From the NCBI GenBank assembly GCA_028023455.1, contig JAQFVV010000064.1, positions 1,273,825-1,337,824 on the forward strand: DNA of 64,000 bases, in the 5' to 3' direction. The notes under the pieces were generated by a model. It saw only the letters and a program-made list of their open reading frames with translations, had not been told where the DNA came from and did not search any database. Below, piece by piece: positions 1 to 10,630 of the stretch. This DNA comes from Epiperipatus broadwayi. Its lineage: Eukaryota; Onychophora; Udeonychophora; Euonychophora; Peripatidae. Both the position numbers and the translations under genes were made by a program. The number at the start of each line of letters is the position of its first letter. Position 1 is the stretch's first letter.

Positions 1-868
1 AGCTGCAATACCATTCAGTGTCAAATAATTTTACTCACTGCCAGCATTAGATCCTTTAGTTATTATTATTAACAATAATTTGTAAATCTTTTCATAAGTA
101 GAATGTTTCTTGCAATTGATGGGAATAGATACAGAATATACTTTACATTAGACATTAATAGCAAAAGCCGTTTTTCCCTAATGTTTTTGTAAACCTATTT
201 AGTTTAGTGCAGCCAATATCACTGAATCCAAAAACATTAATGTGCTGATATGCAAGTAAATTCTGCAAATTATAAGAAAAACGTATTCCAGATAGCTTAT
301 TAAGTTTGCTATTTACAAACAATCACTTCTGACCTAATATCAACTTAAACAAATAATTTATATATGTATAAAAGATATAAAGTTATTATTAATCTTATGC
401 AGGGAAAGTATATTCCATAAGAGATTCAAAAATATATAGAAAATGGACTCATAATTACTGAATCCAACTTTGCCATGTTGTTTAGATATGCATGAACAAT
501 TATTAGGATCAATATAGTAATAATATACAATGTTTTAAAAATTCACAAAAACTAATTTTGAACAATAAGAATTAACTTTCTTGAACTAACCCTGCAATTA
601 ATTATCTTGTTAATCTAAAATAGATAAATGTGTGGGTAATGAAATAAAAACAAGTACTACTTTTGAATAGTAACAATTTTTGGAAATTTATAAAATGTCT
701 ATTATAATCTATTATATTCAGATACCAATATTATTTACATTCATTCATATGCGAGCATAATCAGTCTAACTTAAGAACATAAAAAGAAAAAAAAAATGTT
801 AAAAATGAATTTTACAAACCAATCTGTGAAATGCACATATATCAACATGTATCATATACTGATCCTTT
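1..868. other. AT-rich noncoding stretch
   Basis: No ORF, repeat pair or RNA signal stands out. If the candidate terminal exon just to the right is real, this would be its 3' untranslated region and downstream flank on the minus strand. Confidence 0.5.
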
Positions 869-875
869 AATCCAT

Positions 876-929
876 TTATATGACATCTTGTGGTGTTGTC
901 TTATTAACTTCTGCAGCAAAATTTTCTTT
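876..929 (-). CDS. Candidate terminal coding exon of an unidentified host gene
   Basis: Seen on the minus strand: a pyrimidine-rich tract ending in TTTTTCAG, then 17 open codons reading KENFAAEVNKTTPQDVI and a TAA stop. The stretch is visibly richer in G and C than its surroundings. This is what a last coding exon looks like, but a second frame (phase 1) is also open for 23 codons, so the reading frame is not fixed. I do not recognise the C-terminus. It may belong to the same gene as the candidate exon at 4890-4924, but the KENFAAEV frame cannot be joined directly to that exon because the phases differ; at least one exon would have to lie between them. It could be chance. Confidence 0.28.
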   Translation of the reverse strand, partial: KENFAAEVNKTTPQDVI

Positions 930-1718
930 CTGAAAAATATGTGAAGATAAATTCAGACATACTCCCAGTACTTTATCAGATACTGTATTTTTTATATTGA
1001 AATATCATATAATGACTTACTTACTCTTTTTTTTTTTTTTAAACAATAATTGTTAACACAAGAGTGTGAATCACTGGACATTTGCTTTTTGTTCATCTTT
1101 TTTATCTAGAAATATTTCTTTAAAAAAAAAAATAATAATTCATATTATGTATTTTTTAATATTATTATTTATATCAATAAATATATATTAAAACATCATG
1201 TAGTTAATGTAATGACTATGGTTTACAAAATGAACATGCTATAAAATTTTGATTTCAGAACATGAATACAAACAAACATATAGCAGCCATTTGTAAATAA
1301 GTATGGCCAATAGAAAATAAAATTAGACATAAAAATTAAGTTTCTTAATTATATAACTAATAAATTAGCAATACAAGTTAAGACAAATGTTGTTTATATC
1401 AATTAATTGCCGGTTTCTTTTATAAATAAAAATACAAATATCAATGAAAAAAAAATATTAGAAAATTATTCATTCTTCTATGTTATTTTGGATGCTTTGA
1501 TAGTTTATTAAATTTACTGACTATGATTTTAAAATACAGCTATTACACACTATTTACAATAAACAACATCAAAAACAAAATACATTCTATTTATAAATTA
1601 AAACAATATACTGCAAGAAATTTCATCTGTGAAAGTCAAAAATATCAAAACATAACTTCTATTTTTGATCGTCAGAAAATGTAAATAACTAACTACAATC
1701 TTTTAAATGCATGTAACA
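930..1718. other. AT-rich noncoding stretch
   Basis: Poly-A/T runs and low-complexity DNA only. I see no gene or recognisable repeat. If the flanking candidate exons are real, this is intron. Confidence 0.5.
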
Positions 1719-2158
1719 CAGGGGTCCTCAACCTTTTTGCATTTAAGAGCACATTCTATAATACCGGCTAGGTGGCGGGCACCATTTATTTTTTTAATGT
1801 AAATTTATAGTTGGATATTGTTAATAATACACATAATGTACAAAAAAATATTTATTTCAAAAATAAAATTTTAACTTATAATTAACGTTTATATTTTTGT
1901 GTAAATTACTAAATTATATATAATATTACAAGTCAATGCAATCTTTGGCACTGCACTTCATTGGAAATTGCTTCATAATTAGGGGAGTATGATGATATTC
2001 CTGCTCGTAAGCAATCATCAAGATGTTCGTCAATCAATCGAGACCTGTATTATTTGTATCAGATAAATAATTTTTTAGCGTGTTCGGATAGCAGCGGGCA
2101 CACGTAAAATAGTCTGCGGGCACCATGGTGCCCGCGGGCATAGGGTTGGGGACCCCTG
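1719..2158. mobile_element. hAT-type MITE with perfect 8-bp target duplication
   Basis: The element starts CAGGGGTCCTCAACC and ends GGTTGGGGACCCCTG, which are inverted termini of the Charlie-like hAT type. It is flanked on both sides by ATGTAACA (1711-1718 and 2159-2166), a perfect 8-bp duplication as hAT insertion makes. GC-rich subterminal blocks carry the motif GCGGGCACCAT. The 440-bp body has no transposase ORF, so it is non-autonomous and depended on a transposase encoded elsewhere. The intact target duplication and nearly intact termini suggest a fairly young insertion compared with the other repeats here. Confidence 0.92.
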
Positions 2159-2166
2159 ATGTAACA

Positions 2167-2741
2167 TCTAAATGCACTCTACTAGATTCAATATAACAAA
2201 ATTACTGAATGAACAATCATTCATTAAAATAAATATTTAACTTTTATTACTTTAACTATACTATAATAAGAAATACATTTTTAATTGAATGAGATCCTTT
2301 ATAAATAATAAAAAAACAAATTTTTTAATTAATTAATTAAATAACATTTAATATGATATATATATATATTGTAATATGATATATATTGTATAAATTTTAT
2401 ACTGTTTGAATTGACAATAAAATGAATTATTAAAAAAATAATTACTTTTTACAGATATTTAACAAAAACAAAAATAATCATAACATTAATCAATAAAAAA
2501 GTATATATTACAATCCTATTTCGTAGACAATTTTATATAAACCCTTTTATCTTCATGCCATGATCAAAGAAAAAAAAAACCTATTATCTCAAACTCAGTA
2601 AACATTATTCCTCTTTTCTCATTTTTAAATAAACAGTAAAGTTTTATTTCTTTTTTTTTTAATTGCCACTGACCAATTCTTCCTTTTACAGATTTCAATT
2701 AATTCTAAACTTCAAAGGAGTGTTTAACAAACATCTTAGTC
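2167..2741. other. AT-rich noncoding stretch
   Basis: AT microsatellite-like tracts (for example around 2355-2390) and homopolymer runs. No gene or other feature seen. Confidence 0.5.
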
Positions 2742-3242
2742 CAGACTTTCCCAAACCTGGGGTACTCATACTCCCAAGGAGTTGAGAAAGCTTGACAGGC
2801 AAATAACAGGTAAATAAGTATATTAAGTTATTAATATATTCCAAAAATAATTATGTTATCAACATTTCCAGGCTATTCCATGTTGGTACTGTCTGTCAGC
2901 CATACCAGCAACATTTTAATTCTCCTTCCAAACATGGACACAGTGAAGTTGCGTAGACTTTTTTCTCACTGCAGGATCCAGTAACTTAAAATATCTAGTT
3001 AATATTTATTTACTGAATAAAACTTTTATGAAAACTTAATTGTTGTTTATTTCTAATTATATGGAGTATGAGATACCATATAATTTAATAAAATCCAAGG
3101 TGGTACAGGGACTAGAAAGGCCAAATAAAGCTTTTATGAAAACTTAATTACTGTTTATTTCTTATCATAATGAATAGGGGGTAACCGGATAATTTACTAA
3201 AAGCCATGAGGCTATGAGCATCAAAAAGATTGGGAACCTCTG
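2742..3242. mobile_element. Second, more degenerate hAT-type MITE
   Basis: The left end reads CAGACTTTCCCAAACC and the right end reads TTGGGAACCTCTG, inverted hAT-like termini. The flanking octamers TCTTAGTC (2734-2741) and CCTTAGTC (3243-3250) agree at 7 of 8 positions, as expected for an aged 8-bp duplication. There is no ORF. The interior holds a tandem duplication of about 115-120 bp, each unit containing the string CTTTTATGAAAACTTAATT (near 3022 and 3130). It is a different family from the element at 1719-2158. Confidence 0.82.
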
Positions 3243-3250
3243 CCTTAGTC

Positions 3251-4439
3251 ACGCTAAAAAAAAGTATAGTGATCTGTTTTAATAAAATAGTAATTAAAAC
3301 ATAATGTGTTTTTTATTTTTATAATCTCATTTGTACTTTTAAATTTTAACAATATAATAACTTTAAAGTAAAAGTAACATCCACTGTATACATGAAGGTA
3401 TGCTGCATTAGTAACAACGAACAAACGTTAGACAGTCAACACTTTCAAATTTTGATGCTCTATTGAAAGTAAAGTATGTAAGATTGCATTTAATATTTCA
3501 ATAAAATTATATGTAAAATTTAAAAAAATAGTACAGTGTTATTAATAAATATGTATCAAGTTCAAATATAAGAGATTTGATGCAGACAATTTCAAAAAAT
3601 AATGCTCATTCAACAACTTCTACTCAAAGACAATGACCAAAACAGTGTGTTATCTAATCTGAAATGTGTAGAATATCATGGAAAACTGTGTAAAATTAGA
3701 CAAATAAAAAAAATTTTAAAACACAATTATAACTGAAACAGATGAAAAAATAATCAGATAAAAATCAAGGTATTACTGTATAAAAAAAAAAAAGTCCTGT
3801 CATATTCAAACAGTAATGAGTCACTTAAATGATCAAATTTCATCAACAACTGCAAAATATACACAAACACAAAAAGAAAAATTACTACAAAAATTAATAA
3901 GTATTTATTTAGTCCACAGTTATATTAATATCAAAAACTATATCATCAAATAAAATTATAGCAAAAAAAGCAATAAATAGAACAAAATTACGTACAATAG
4001 CCTGTTAAACACAATGTATAAGATTAATCAGTTCTATAATTCATTCAAAGCCATTTGAACAGTTAGAAATGAAATATTTATAAATTAATTTAAGAAAATA
4101 TATATCAAAATTATCACAAAATAATTTAGAAATAAAGTTGGAAATAGATGCTGAACACAAATGATATTCATTTATTATATTCCAAAAAAATTCAATACTA
4201 TTGTTAAATAAAGATAATAAATTATTTAAACATATCAAAATTTGCTTAAGATTACACTATTTGATTTATAATTTAGGACTTCTATGATATATCCAAACTT
4301 CACAATGTGTCAGACTGAATATAAAATAAATTTGCAATAAAAGAACTCTAATGTAGAATTTGTAGAGAAAGTGAATCTTAATTTCATGTGCAATTTTATA
4401 TAATAAAGAGATAAAATACTAGTTTTCTACTTCACCTTT
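3251..4439. other. AT-rich noncoding stretch
   Basis: Very AT-rich with no codon-like structure. A short minus-strand ORF near 4041-4238 is low complexity and is not believed. Confidence 0.5.
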
Positions 4440-4444
4440 GATTA

Positions 4445-4606
4445 GTAAGTATAGATTGTGCTTTACATAAACCACAGCTAAACTTCAGTTTAACGTAGGC
4501 TATGATTATGGAGACTCAAGGTCTCTGAAAGCGCTAAGCCATATAACTTATTAATAAGATTGAGACAAGCTTCACTTTTTGTGTAAAGCGCAATCTAAAT
4601 TACATA
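4445..4606. mobile_element. Short inverted-repeat element (MITE-like)
   Basis: The left arm near 4448-4471 (AGATTGTGCTTTACA) is the inverse of the right arm near 4582-4604 (TGTAAAGCGCAATCT), with one mismatch in the core. The interior of about 110 bp has no coding potential. I cannot define a target duplication, so the exact ends are approximate. Confidence 0.55.
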
Positions 4607-4889
4607 ATAAAGAGATATAAATAGTAAAACAGTATAATAAACACAATATAAAGTCATAAATTGAAGATCCAATCAAATGTATCTTATATTCTTAATACTT
4701 TGACATAATTATCAATCTTCATGATATATCACTCAAATTCCATTTCAAACTCTGACAACATATTGTTCCAGTTATTGTGATAAGAATGTTTGAATGTCAG
4801 TTGACTTTTAATTCATCAAGAATATGGCCTTGATGAATAGATAAATGTTTCAAGTTAATTCTGCAAGCAGAAGCCCATATTTTACTTAC

Positions 4890-4924
4890 CTCTGATGGTC
4901 ACCACTTGACATTATTAACTGGAC
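4890..4924 (-). CDS. Candidate 35-bp host exon, possibly with the start codon
   Basis: On the minus strand the tract TTTTCTTATTACATTTGCAG forms a strong acceptor, followed by 35 nt, then AG|GTAAGTAAAA, a strong donor. Only one frame of the exon is open. It contains ATG in the context AATAATGTC and then codes MSSGDHQ plus two bases (phase 2). No stop precedes the ATG inside the exon, so it could be the first coding exon or an internal one reading VQLIMSSGDHQ. I do not recognise the protein. A candidate 5' exon on the same strand lies near 17.5 kb, which would make intron 1 about 12.5 kb long and filled with LINE and MITE insertions. This is the best splice-signal pair I found in the window. 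Confidence 0.45.
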
Positions 4925-5955
4925 CTGCAAATGTAATAAGAAAAAAATTAATTGAAAATTGTTAAAATTATTGCATAAAAAAACTTGAAAAATTATAACT
5001 TCAAAATAACATTCGGTGAACTAGTCTTGAGATTGAGACATTTTTGGTTATTAAAGTATAAAATTGCATATGGACGGACTTTAAAACCAATATATATTAG
5101 CAAAATGTACTTAAACTTCACAAACAATATCTTCTACATATAAGAACCTCAATTACATGTTTATCTAAATCACGAAAATAAAACTGAATTTTGGGCTAAT
5201 GTAGCAATAATCAATTAGATACATTTTCCACATAAATTATAACCACAAGTCTATTATATAATCACAATGCAAATGTTTATTGTCCAGGTAGATATTACAA
5301 ATTGATAACTATCAAACTAGAAAAAAATACAGAAGATGTGGAATTTGTGAAAAAATAAAATTGAAAGTCTTACCATTAAATGATGAAACTGCCCAATAAT
5401 TATCACATAATTCATAATTTCAGATATTATACCAAACAAACATCACGACTTTTGTTTACGTTCATTTCAATAGCTGTATTACAAGCCATAATTCATTCAA
5501 CTCACTGCAGTCATCTATTCTAAACAATCAAGTCAGCTTAGATTTAAAATTTTATGGCATTTTTGAATCTCATAGGAGAATGACCTTCAGATATGAAGAT
5601 TAGCTGTGAATAAACAAAGTACTATGAATAAGCAATCCCTGGTAATGAGACAACATTCACTATCATGAAATGGTAAAGGAGATAGTGATGTATTTACTTC
5701 TACAAAATCCCACAATTCCTATGATGATGTATGTATAATGGCAAGTGTTGACCATCATTAAATAAGTTAACACCCCATTGGGTGCTGGGTCAGCAACAGC
5801 ATAACAGAAGATCACTATATGTGACAATGACAAAGAGGAAGCAGTAAACTGATATTTTTATGTAAATCAGCTAATGCATTAAGCCTGTTATGGAGGTTAT
5901 TGCTGGGCAAAGAAGGCATCAGGAAAAACTACTTTGTTTATAATTCCCTTGTCTT
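4925..5955. other. Noncoding stretch, probably intronic
   Basis: Moderately AT-rich with no repeat pair or coding signal that I can support. The part from about 5640 to 5955 may be 5' sequence of the LINE that follows, but I cannot show it. Confidence 0.4.
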
Positions 5956-6159
5956 ATTATGAGTATGTCTACAGAAATCATTATATTTGGTATTGAGACC
6001 TTAGCTAAGAATGATTTCGGTGTCTTGCCCTGCAGGAGTAGATATGAGGCTACTCAAGTCATAAATCTGAGAAATCCTCATAAAATTCATTCATTGAGAG
6101 AAGACACATTGAGAATTGGCACAGAGCTGGGGAATCAGAAAATTTAAAAAAAGAGAAAT

Positions 6160-6830
6160 AAGTATAAATAATATCAATGTTATACGATTAAGTGAAGTGA
6201 GGGGGAAAGAGTGTGGGGATGTTATTTTATTCAGGTGATGATAGACCAATGGAATTGGCATTGCTGTTGGAAAGAAAATTTGAAATAATATGACAATGAT
6301 AGTTTCCATGATAAGCTGATGATGAGAATATCTGCAAATCCTGTAGATTTAGTAGTAATTGTACAAGTTTATTTGCCAAATATTAGTCAGGTAATATATA
6401 AATTGATGAAAAATTTGAGTAAGATAGAGGAAATTATCCACTGTGAATGAAAAAATTCATGTATATTGCTATTGGGTGATTGGAATGCTGTTGTAGGCAA
6501 AGGTAAAGAAGAAAAAAATTGTGGAAATTGTGGTGTTGGAAAAAGAAACAAAAGAGGTAGCCAGCCTGTACAATTTTGTAAGGAAAATGGGTCTGTCGTT
6601 GCAAAGACTTATTTTAAAAATCATATAAGAAGATAGTATACATGGAAAGCTTCAGATGATAAAGAACATTATCAAATTGATTATATATTGATTCAGGATA
6701 TATACAAGAATGCTATTAAAGGTTCACATATTTTGCCTAATGCTAAATTAAAGTTGAATTTAAAAGGAAGAAAAAGGAAGAAAAGATATGTAAGATAGGA
6801 TTTAGATAAAGTGAGCGAATGAAAAATTTG
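6160..6830 (+). pseudogene. LINE endonuclease domain, broken
   Basis: The motif GDWNAVVG (6475-6498) matches the metal-binding GD(F/W)N block of AP-type LINE endonucleases. It is followed by GKRNKRGSQPVQFC, then YTWKAS and QIDYIL (6672-6689), all conserved blocks of this domain in the right order. The upstream part has the phrase RLSEV near 6187 and RISANPVDLVV near 6328-6360, also typical. At least one in-frame stop (after KNHIRR, about 6634) and several frame changes break it. In an active copy this enzyme nicks the target DNA to prime reverse transcription. Confidence 0.82.
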
Positions 6831-6839
6831 GTTTAATAT

Positions 6840-7344
6840 GTGAACATGCAATAAAAAATATTGATAAAAATGAGGAACATATTAATAGTTCTGATAAGTG
6901 TTGGTGTAGGCTAAAGGATTATTAAAAACAGCAAAAATGAAATATGAACTATTCAATTAAAGAAAGTTAAACAATCTTGGATAACGGAATGTATGTCGGA
7001 AAAGATAGAGATATAGAGAAAATGGAAGAATGTCAATACTGTGGAAGGGCAAAGTGTTTATAGAAAAATTAATAGAGCTAAGAAGAGAAACACATTTAGC
7101 AAAAGAAAAATGATTGGAACAAGAATGTAGAGATATAGAAATGTCTCAACAGGTGAAAAAATATGATCTGGTATTTGATAGAATTAGAAATGTCACTTGG
7201 GAGAACAAGATATGGTTAGTGAGTGGAATTACGAATAAGAATGAAGAGATTAACTGATAGCATGTATTAAAAAGATAGAAAGAATGTCTTCAGTATCTAT
7301 TTAGATAAGAAAATAAGTAAATTATTTATGAACTTGAAAATATC
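6840..7344 (+). pseudogene. LINE linker region between endonuclease and RT
   Basis: Lysine- and glutamate-rich broken reading frames continue from the endonuclease (for example TWKASDD upstream, then basic segments around 6950-7250). This is the usual position of the poorly conserved linker. No functional site can be named. Confidence 0.5.
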
Positions 7345-7509
7345 ACATGATTATCATTCTTTAGAGGCTTATGCAATGTTTTTCACAGAGGCAAAACTTT
7401 CCATACAGTAGCGCCACTCAGTGCAAACCAGAGTAATCACTGGATGCGGGCAGGTTTGCCTCTGTGAAAAACATTGTGTAAACCTAAAGAATAGTGATCA
7501 TGTGATGCT
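7345..7509. mobile_element. Foldback element inserted in the LINE (family F, copy 1)
   Basis: The left arm reads GCAATGTTTTTCACAGAGGC (7372-7391). The right arm reads GCCTCTGTGAAAAACATTGT. The outer parts (CACATGATTATCATTCTTTAG and CTAAAGAATAGTGATCATGTG) are also inverted. The core between them carries the family signature CATACAGTAGCGCCACTCAG. The whole unit would snap back into a hairpin. It lies in decayed LINE sequence and has no ORF. Confidence 0.75.
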
Positions 7510-7552
7510 TGATGATTTAATAACCAATCCTGCCCAATAGGATTATGGTAAC

Positions 7553-7917
7553 TATTGTTACTAAAGAATTAAAGACACCAAAAAGTACAGATTCTGAACT
7601 GAGTTCAGCTCTATACAACTATATAAGATGATGAGCTTAGCTTGAAAACATTATTGTGTTTTCATTTTGGACTCGGGGCTTTATAATTAGCTAAAAAGGT
7701 GAAAGGTGGCAGCTGGAGGGTTGCATTAGATCCTAAGATCTAGGTGCAGTACTCTCAGATCCAAGGCTCCTCACTGATGAAAGCCATAAGCTAGAAACTA
7801 GCTGGGGATATTGGATGAGTAGGCACTAGATAGGGATTTCATACACAAACCTTCATGCATCCAGTGATTATTCTGGTTTGCACTGAGTGGCACTACTGTA
7901 TAGAGTTTTTCCTTTGT
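7553..7917 (+). mobile_element. Long family-F repeat, copy 2
   Basis: About 365 bp match, in inverted orientation, the repeat at 12253-12612. Shared blocks include GACACCAAAA, CTATATAAG, GATCCTAAGATCTAGGTGCA, GGATATTGGATGAGTAGGCA and the GTGGCACTACTGTAT end. The CTATATAAG box upstream of the rest recalls a promoter such as an LTR would carry, but no LTR termini can be fixed. There is no coding capacity; the short minus-strand ORF crossing it is spurious. Confidence 0.78.
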
Positions 7918-8040
7918 GAAGAACATGAAAATAAAGAAAATATTGAAGTAGATGATAAAGATATGGACATATTGGCAAATGAAATAATAGTCAATTGCAC
8001 AAATGAAGATTGGTAAGGCTGTTGGATTTAATACAATATT
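7917..8040 (+). repeat. Duplicated LINE segment, first copy
   Basis: About 125 bp (from GTGAAGAACATGAAAATAAAG to GGATTTAATACAATA) is repeated with few differences at 9121-9246, in direct orientation and about 1205 bp downstream. The sequence codes the linker/RT-0 part of the LINE (MDILAD, then GKAVGFNT). The family-F end GAGTTTT(T/G)CC(T/C)(T/C)TGTG precedes both copies. Confidence 0.85.
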
Positions 8041-8041
8041 G

Positions 8042-9095
8042 TAACTTTTGGTTTTGGCCAAAGTTGGTTGAGTTTGTGGCAGATGCAGTTTTTAATAAAT
8101 AAAATAAAAAATTCTACTTTGTTAATAAACGTTAGATGTTAATTAAAATTTTGGTGTTGTGTCTTCATGTTTTTGGTATCCAAGAAATTCAGAAATCTAT
8201 TTATATGCAAATTTAAAGAAATATTTAATGCTTATTCCAATACAAACACATTCCGAAAGTTTGATTATTAAATTAATACATTTTTTTTTTGAGATCTGAG
8301 AATTGCTTTAAAGAAACATTCTTAACATGTGTTATAAATTATTATGGTTACAAAGGAATCAAGTCATATGTCACATGACCTAATTTAACAAGCTTATATT
8401 ATAAATGTTAACTAATGCTTGAATATCCTAACACCTTACTGAGAAAGTCAGTAGCAGAAACTGGTCAGGGGTTGGGTAAATTCTGCACAGCTTGTTAAGA
8501 GCTTATTTGTGAGCTCTATATATAACATTATTATGGTTATATGGCAAACATCTGGAAGATTTAACTTTAAAGTTAAGTATCATTTTCATAAATTTATTGT
8601 GTTATGACTAATATCTTGAGTGGACATAAATCCCTTTCTCACTCCTGGTATTTGAATGTGTTCCCAGTCGATAGTAATCTAGTCTGAATTTTTTGAAGTA
8701 GGTAAAATATTTTATTTTAATTATTTGTTTGGTAATCTATAAGCTTTATTATTGTTATAATTATTATTGGTTGGTGAAAAGTAGATATCTTAGAGACCAA
8801 GTGTATGTCTACTTGAATTAAAATTGCTGGGATAGTATTTACTGGTCAACAATAAATTTTAAATCACCAATAGAAGCTTCGCATTCTTAATTTGAACCCT
8901 GAGACTATAAATTTTTCAACTATGAGATCAGAGCTCATGAATTTATTATGACAGAATTAATGTGACATTATAAGATTAATTGAATTGATAGGATTTATTC
9001 TGTGCATCTCTGATCATGAAATATAACAAATTCTACTATAACTTTTCTACTATATACTATATACTTTTTATAATTTTTATATAATTTCTACATAT
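8042..9095. other. Unassigned DNA separating the two LINE copies
   Basis: About 1.05 kb without LINE translation in any frame, with no recognisable gene. It separates the duplicated LINE segment and so behaves like inserted or duplicated DNA. A poly-T run lies at 8281-8290. Confidence 0.5.
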
Positions 9096-9096
9096 A

Positions 9097-10220
9097 CTGT
9101 TCTACTGTGTGGAGAGTTTTGCCTCTGTGAAGAACTTGAAAATAAAGAAAATATTGAAGTAGATGATAAAGATATGGACATATTGGCAGATGAAATAATA
9201 ATCAATTGCACAAATGAAGAATGGTAAGGCTGTTGGATTTAATACAATAGCTATAGAATTTTTTAAAGAAATGGGGGAATTTACTATGAAGGAAATAATA
9301 GAACTTTGCAATTTAATATATAATAAATTTTTTTAAGGACTATAATGATTTCAATTGTTAAAAAGAAGAAAACTGTTAAATGTGAAAAGTAAAGTACAAT
9401 AAGTTTATTATCTCATGCTCCTAATGTATTATTGAGGATTTTAATTCAATGAACTTAAGGGAAGTTAGAATATTATACTGGAGAAGAAAAGTTTGATTTT
9501 CAGAGAGGGAAAAGTACAAGAGACGCTACTGGTGTTATTAGAACAATTGCAGACAGATATATTAAAAAAGATAAAGGAATTGGTATATGTTTTGTGCATT
9601 TGGAAAAAGGATTTGATAAGAGTAATCTGGAATAAACTTATGACCATCTTAAAAAATCAAGAAGTATTTTGGAAAAAGAAGATTGATTTGGAATACATAT
9701 ACTGGTCAAAGGATAAGAATTAGGCTGGAGAATAAAGAGAATGATGATGTGAATATAGAAAGAGTAGTTAGGCAAGATCCAATATGTCATTGTTTTTAAT
9801 ATTTATATATAAAACATGTTAAATAATTATTTAAATTGTGGAGGAACAAATGTTAATGGTAGAACAGTAAAATGTATAAGATTTGCAGATTATATGGCTC
9901 TTATAGCTGAGAATGAAAAATGTCTTCAGATATACTGAATAAATTGGAGGAAAATATATGGAGTATGGAATGAAGATTAATGTTGAGAAGACTAAGTGTT
10001 TATGGTTATGGAGGAAGGCAAAAAGACTGCTACTTGAAATCCATGATAATACAATTCAAAAAGTAAAGGAATTTAGATATTTAAGTAGTTGGTTGAGTGA
10101 GGATGGAAGAAGTTGTCAAAAGAGCCATTTATTAATAAAAAGAATATTTTTTGTGAACCTACAAAGAGAGAATTAATAAAAAGAATAAGTAAATGCTATA
10201 TGTGGAGTGTAGTATTGTAC
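9097..10220 (+). pseudogene. LINE reverse transcriptase, catalytically dead
   Basis: Starting from a family-F end fragment (9097-9125), the second LINE copy continues into reverse transcriptase. RT-0 reads GKAVGFNTIAIEFFKEMGEF (about 9223-9282). The palm A block reads CFVHLEKGFDK (about 9590-9625), where the usual catalytic D is H. The block C box is FADY rather than FADD at 9882-9893, so the second catalytic aspartate is also lost. Then come YGMKINVEKTK (about 9963-9995) and KEFRYL, the usual thumb-proximal blocks. Several stops and frameshifts lie between these blocks. When intact, this enzyme copies element RNA at the nicked chromosome. Confidence 0.85.
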
Positions 10221-10630
10221 AGTTGAGAAACATGGGAAATGATAATAAAATTAGGAACATATTGGATGCCTTTGAGATGTGAACATGAAGAAGAATGGAA
10301 TAAAATCAGTTGGATGAATAAAATAACAAATGAAGAAATTTTAAAAAGAGCAAATGAAAAAAGAAGATTGACTGAGGAAACTAGTAAGAAAAAGAAACTG
10401 GATTGGACATATATTAAGAAGAAAGTATAGTTTAATAAAAGATGGTTTAGAGGGAATGGTGAGTGGAAGCAAAAAGAAAGGATGAATAAGATTGACTATG
10501 TTGAATGATATAAGATATGGGAAGAGTACCATGGAATTGAAGATCTGTGCACTGAAGAGAATGGAGTGGGAAAATGAATGAATTGACAATGTGACTACTC
10601 TCTGGACCTGTCCATGAAACAGAATACTAT
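10221..10630 (+). pseudogene. LINE C-terminal segment
   Basis: Broken frames read LDAFEM (near 10258), then RRMEKNQ and ITNEEILKRANEKRRLTEE (10322-10380), blocks that follow the RT in arthropod-type LINEs of this kind. No poly-A or other tail is clear at the right edge. Confidence 0.65.

Larger units (their letters stand above)
5960..10630 (+). mobile_element. Decayed non-LTR retrotransposon (LINE), nearly full span
   Basis: Reading plus-strand frames in order gives an apurinic-type endonuclease region, a linker, a reverse transcriptase and a C-terminal segment, which is the gene order of a non-LTR retrotransposon. Many stops and frameshifts make it inactive. The downstream parts include a thumb/C-terminal segment (10230-10590). 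The element is interrupted by foldback-family DNA at about 7345-7917 and by about 1.05 kb of unrelated DNA between two copies of one LINE segment (7917-8040 and 9121-9250). The family resembles the LINEs that contribute 'endonuclease-reverse transcriptase' ORFs in arthropod genomes; I do not assign a clade. Confidence 0.85.

Noticed and set aside
5959-6147. Independent small gene at the start of the first LINE
   Set aside because: It is the broken 5' part of the LINE endonuclease frame or its leader, with no separate support.
7798-8061. Minus-strand ORF, similar to one at 9102-9311
   Set aside because: Similarity arises because both lie on the duplicated LINE/family-F segment, antisense to LINE coding sequence.
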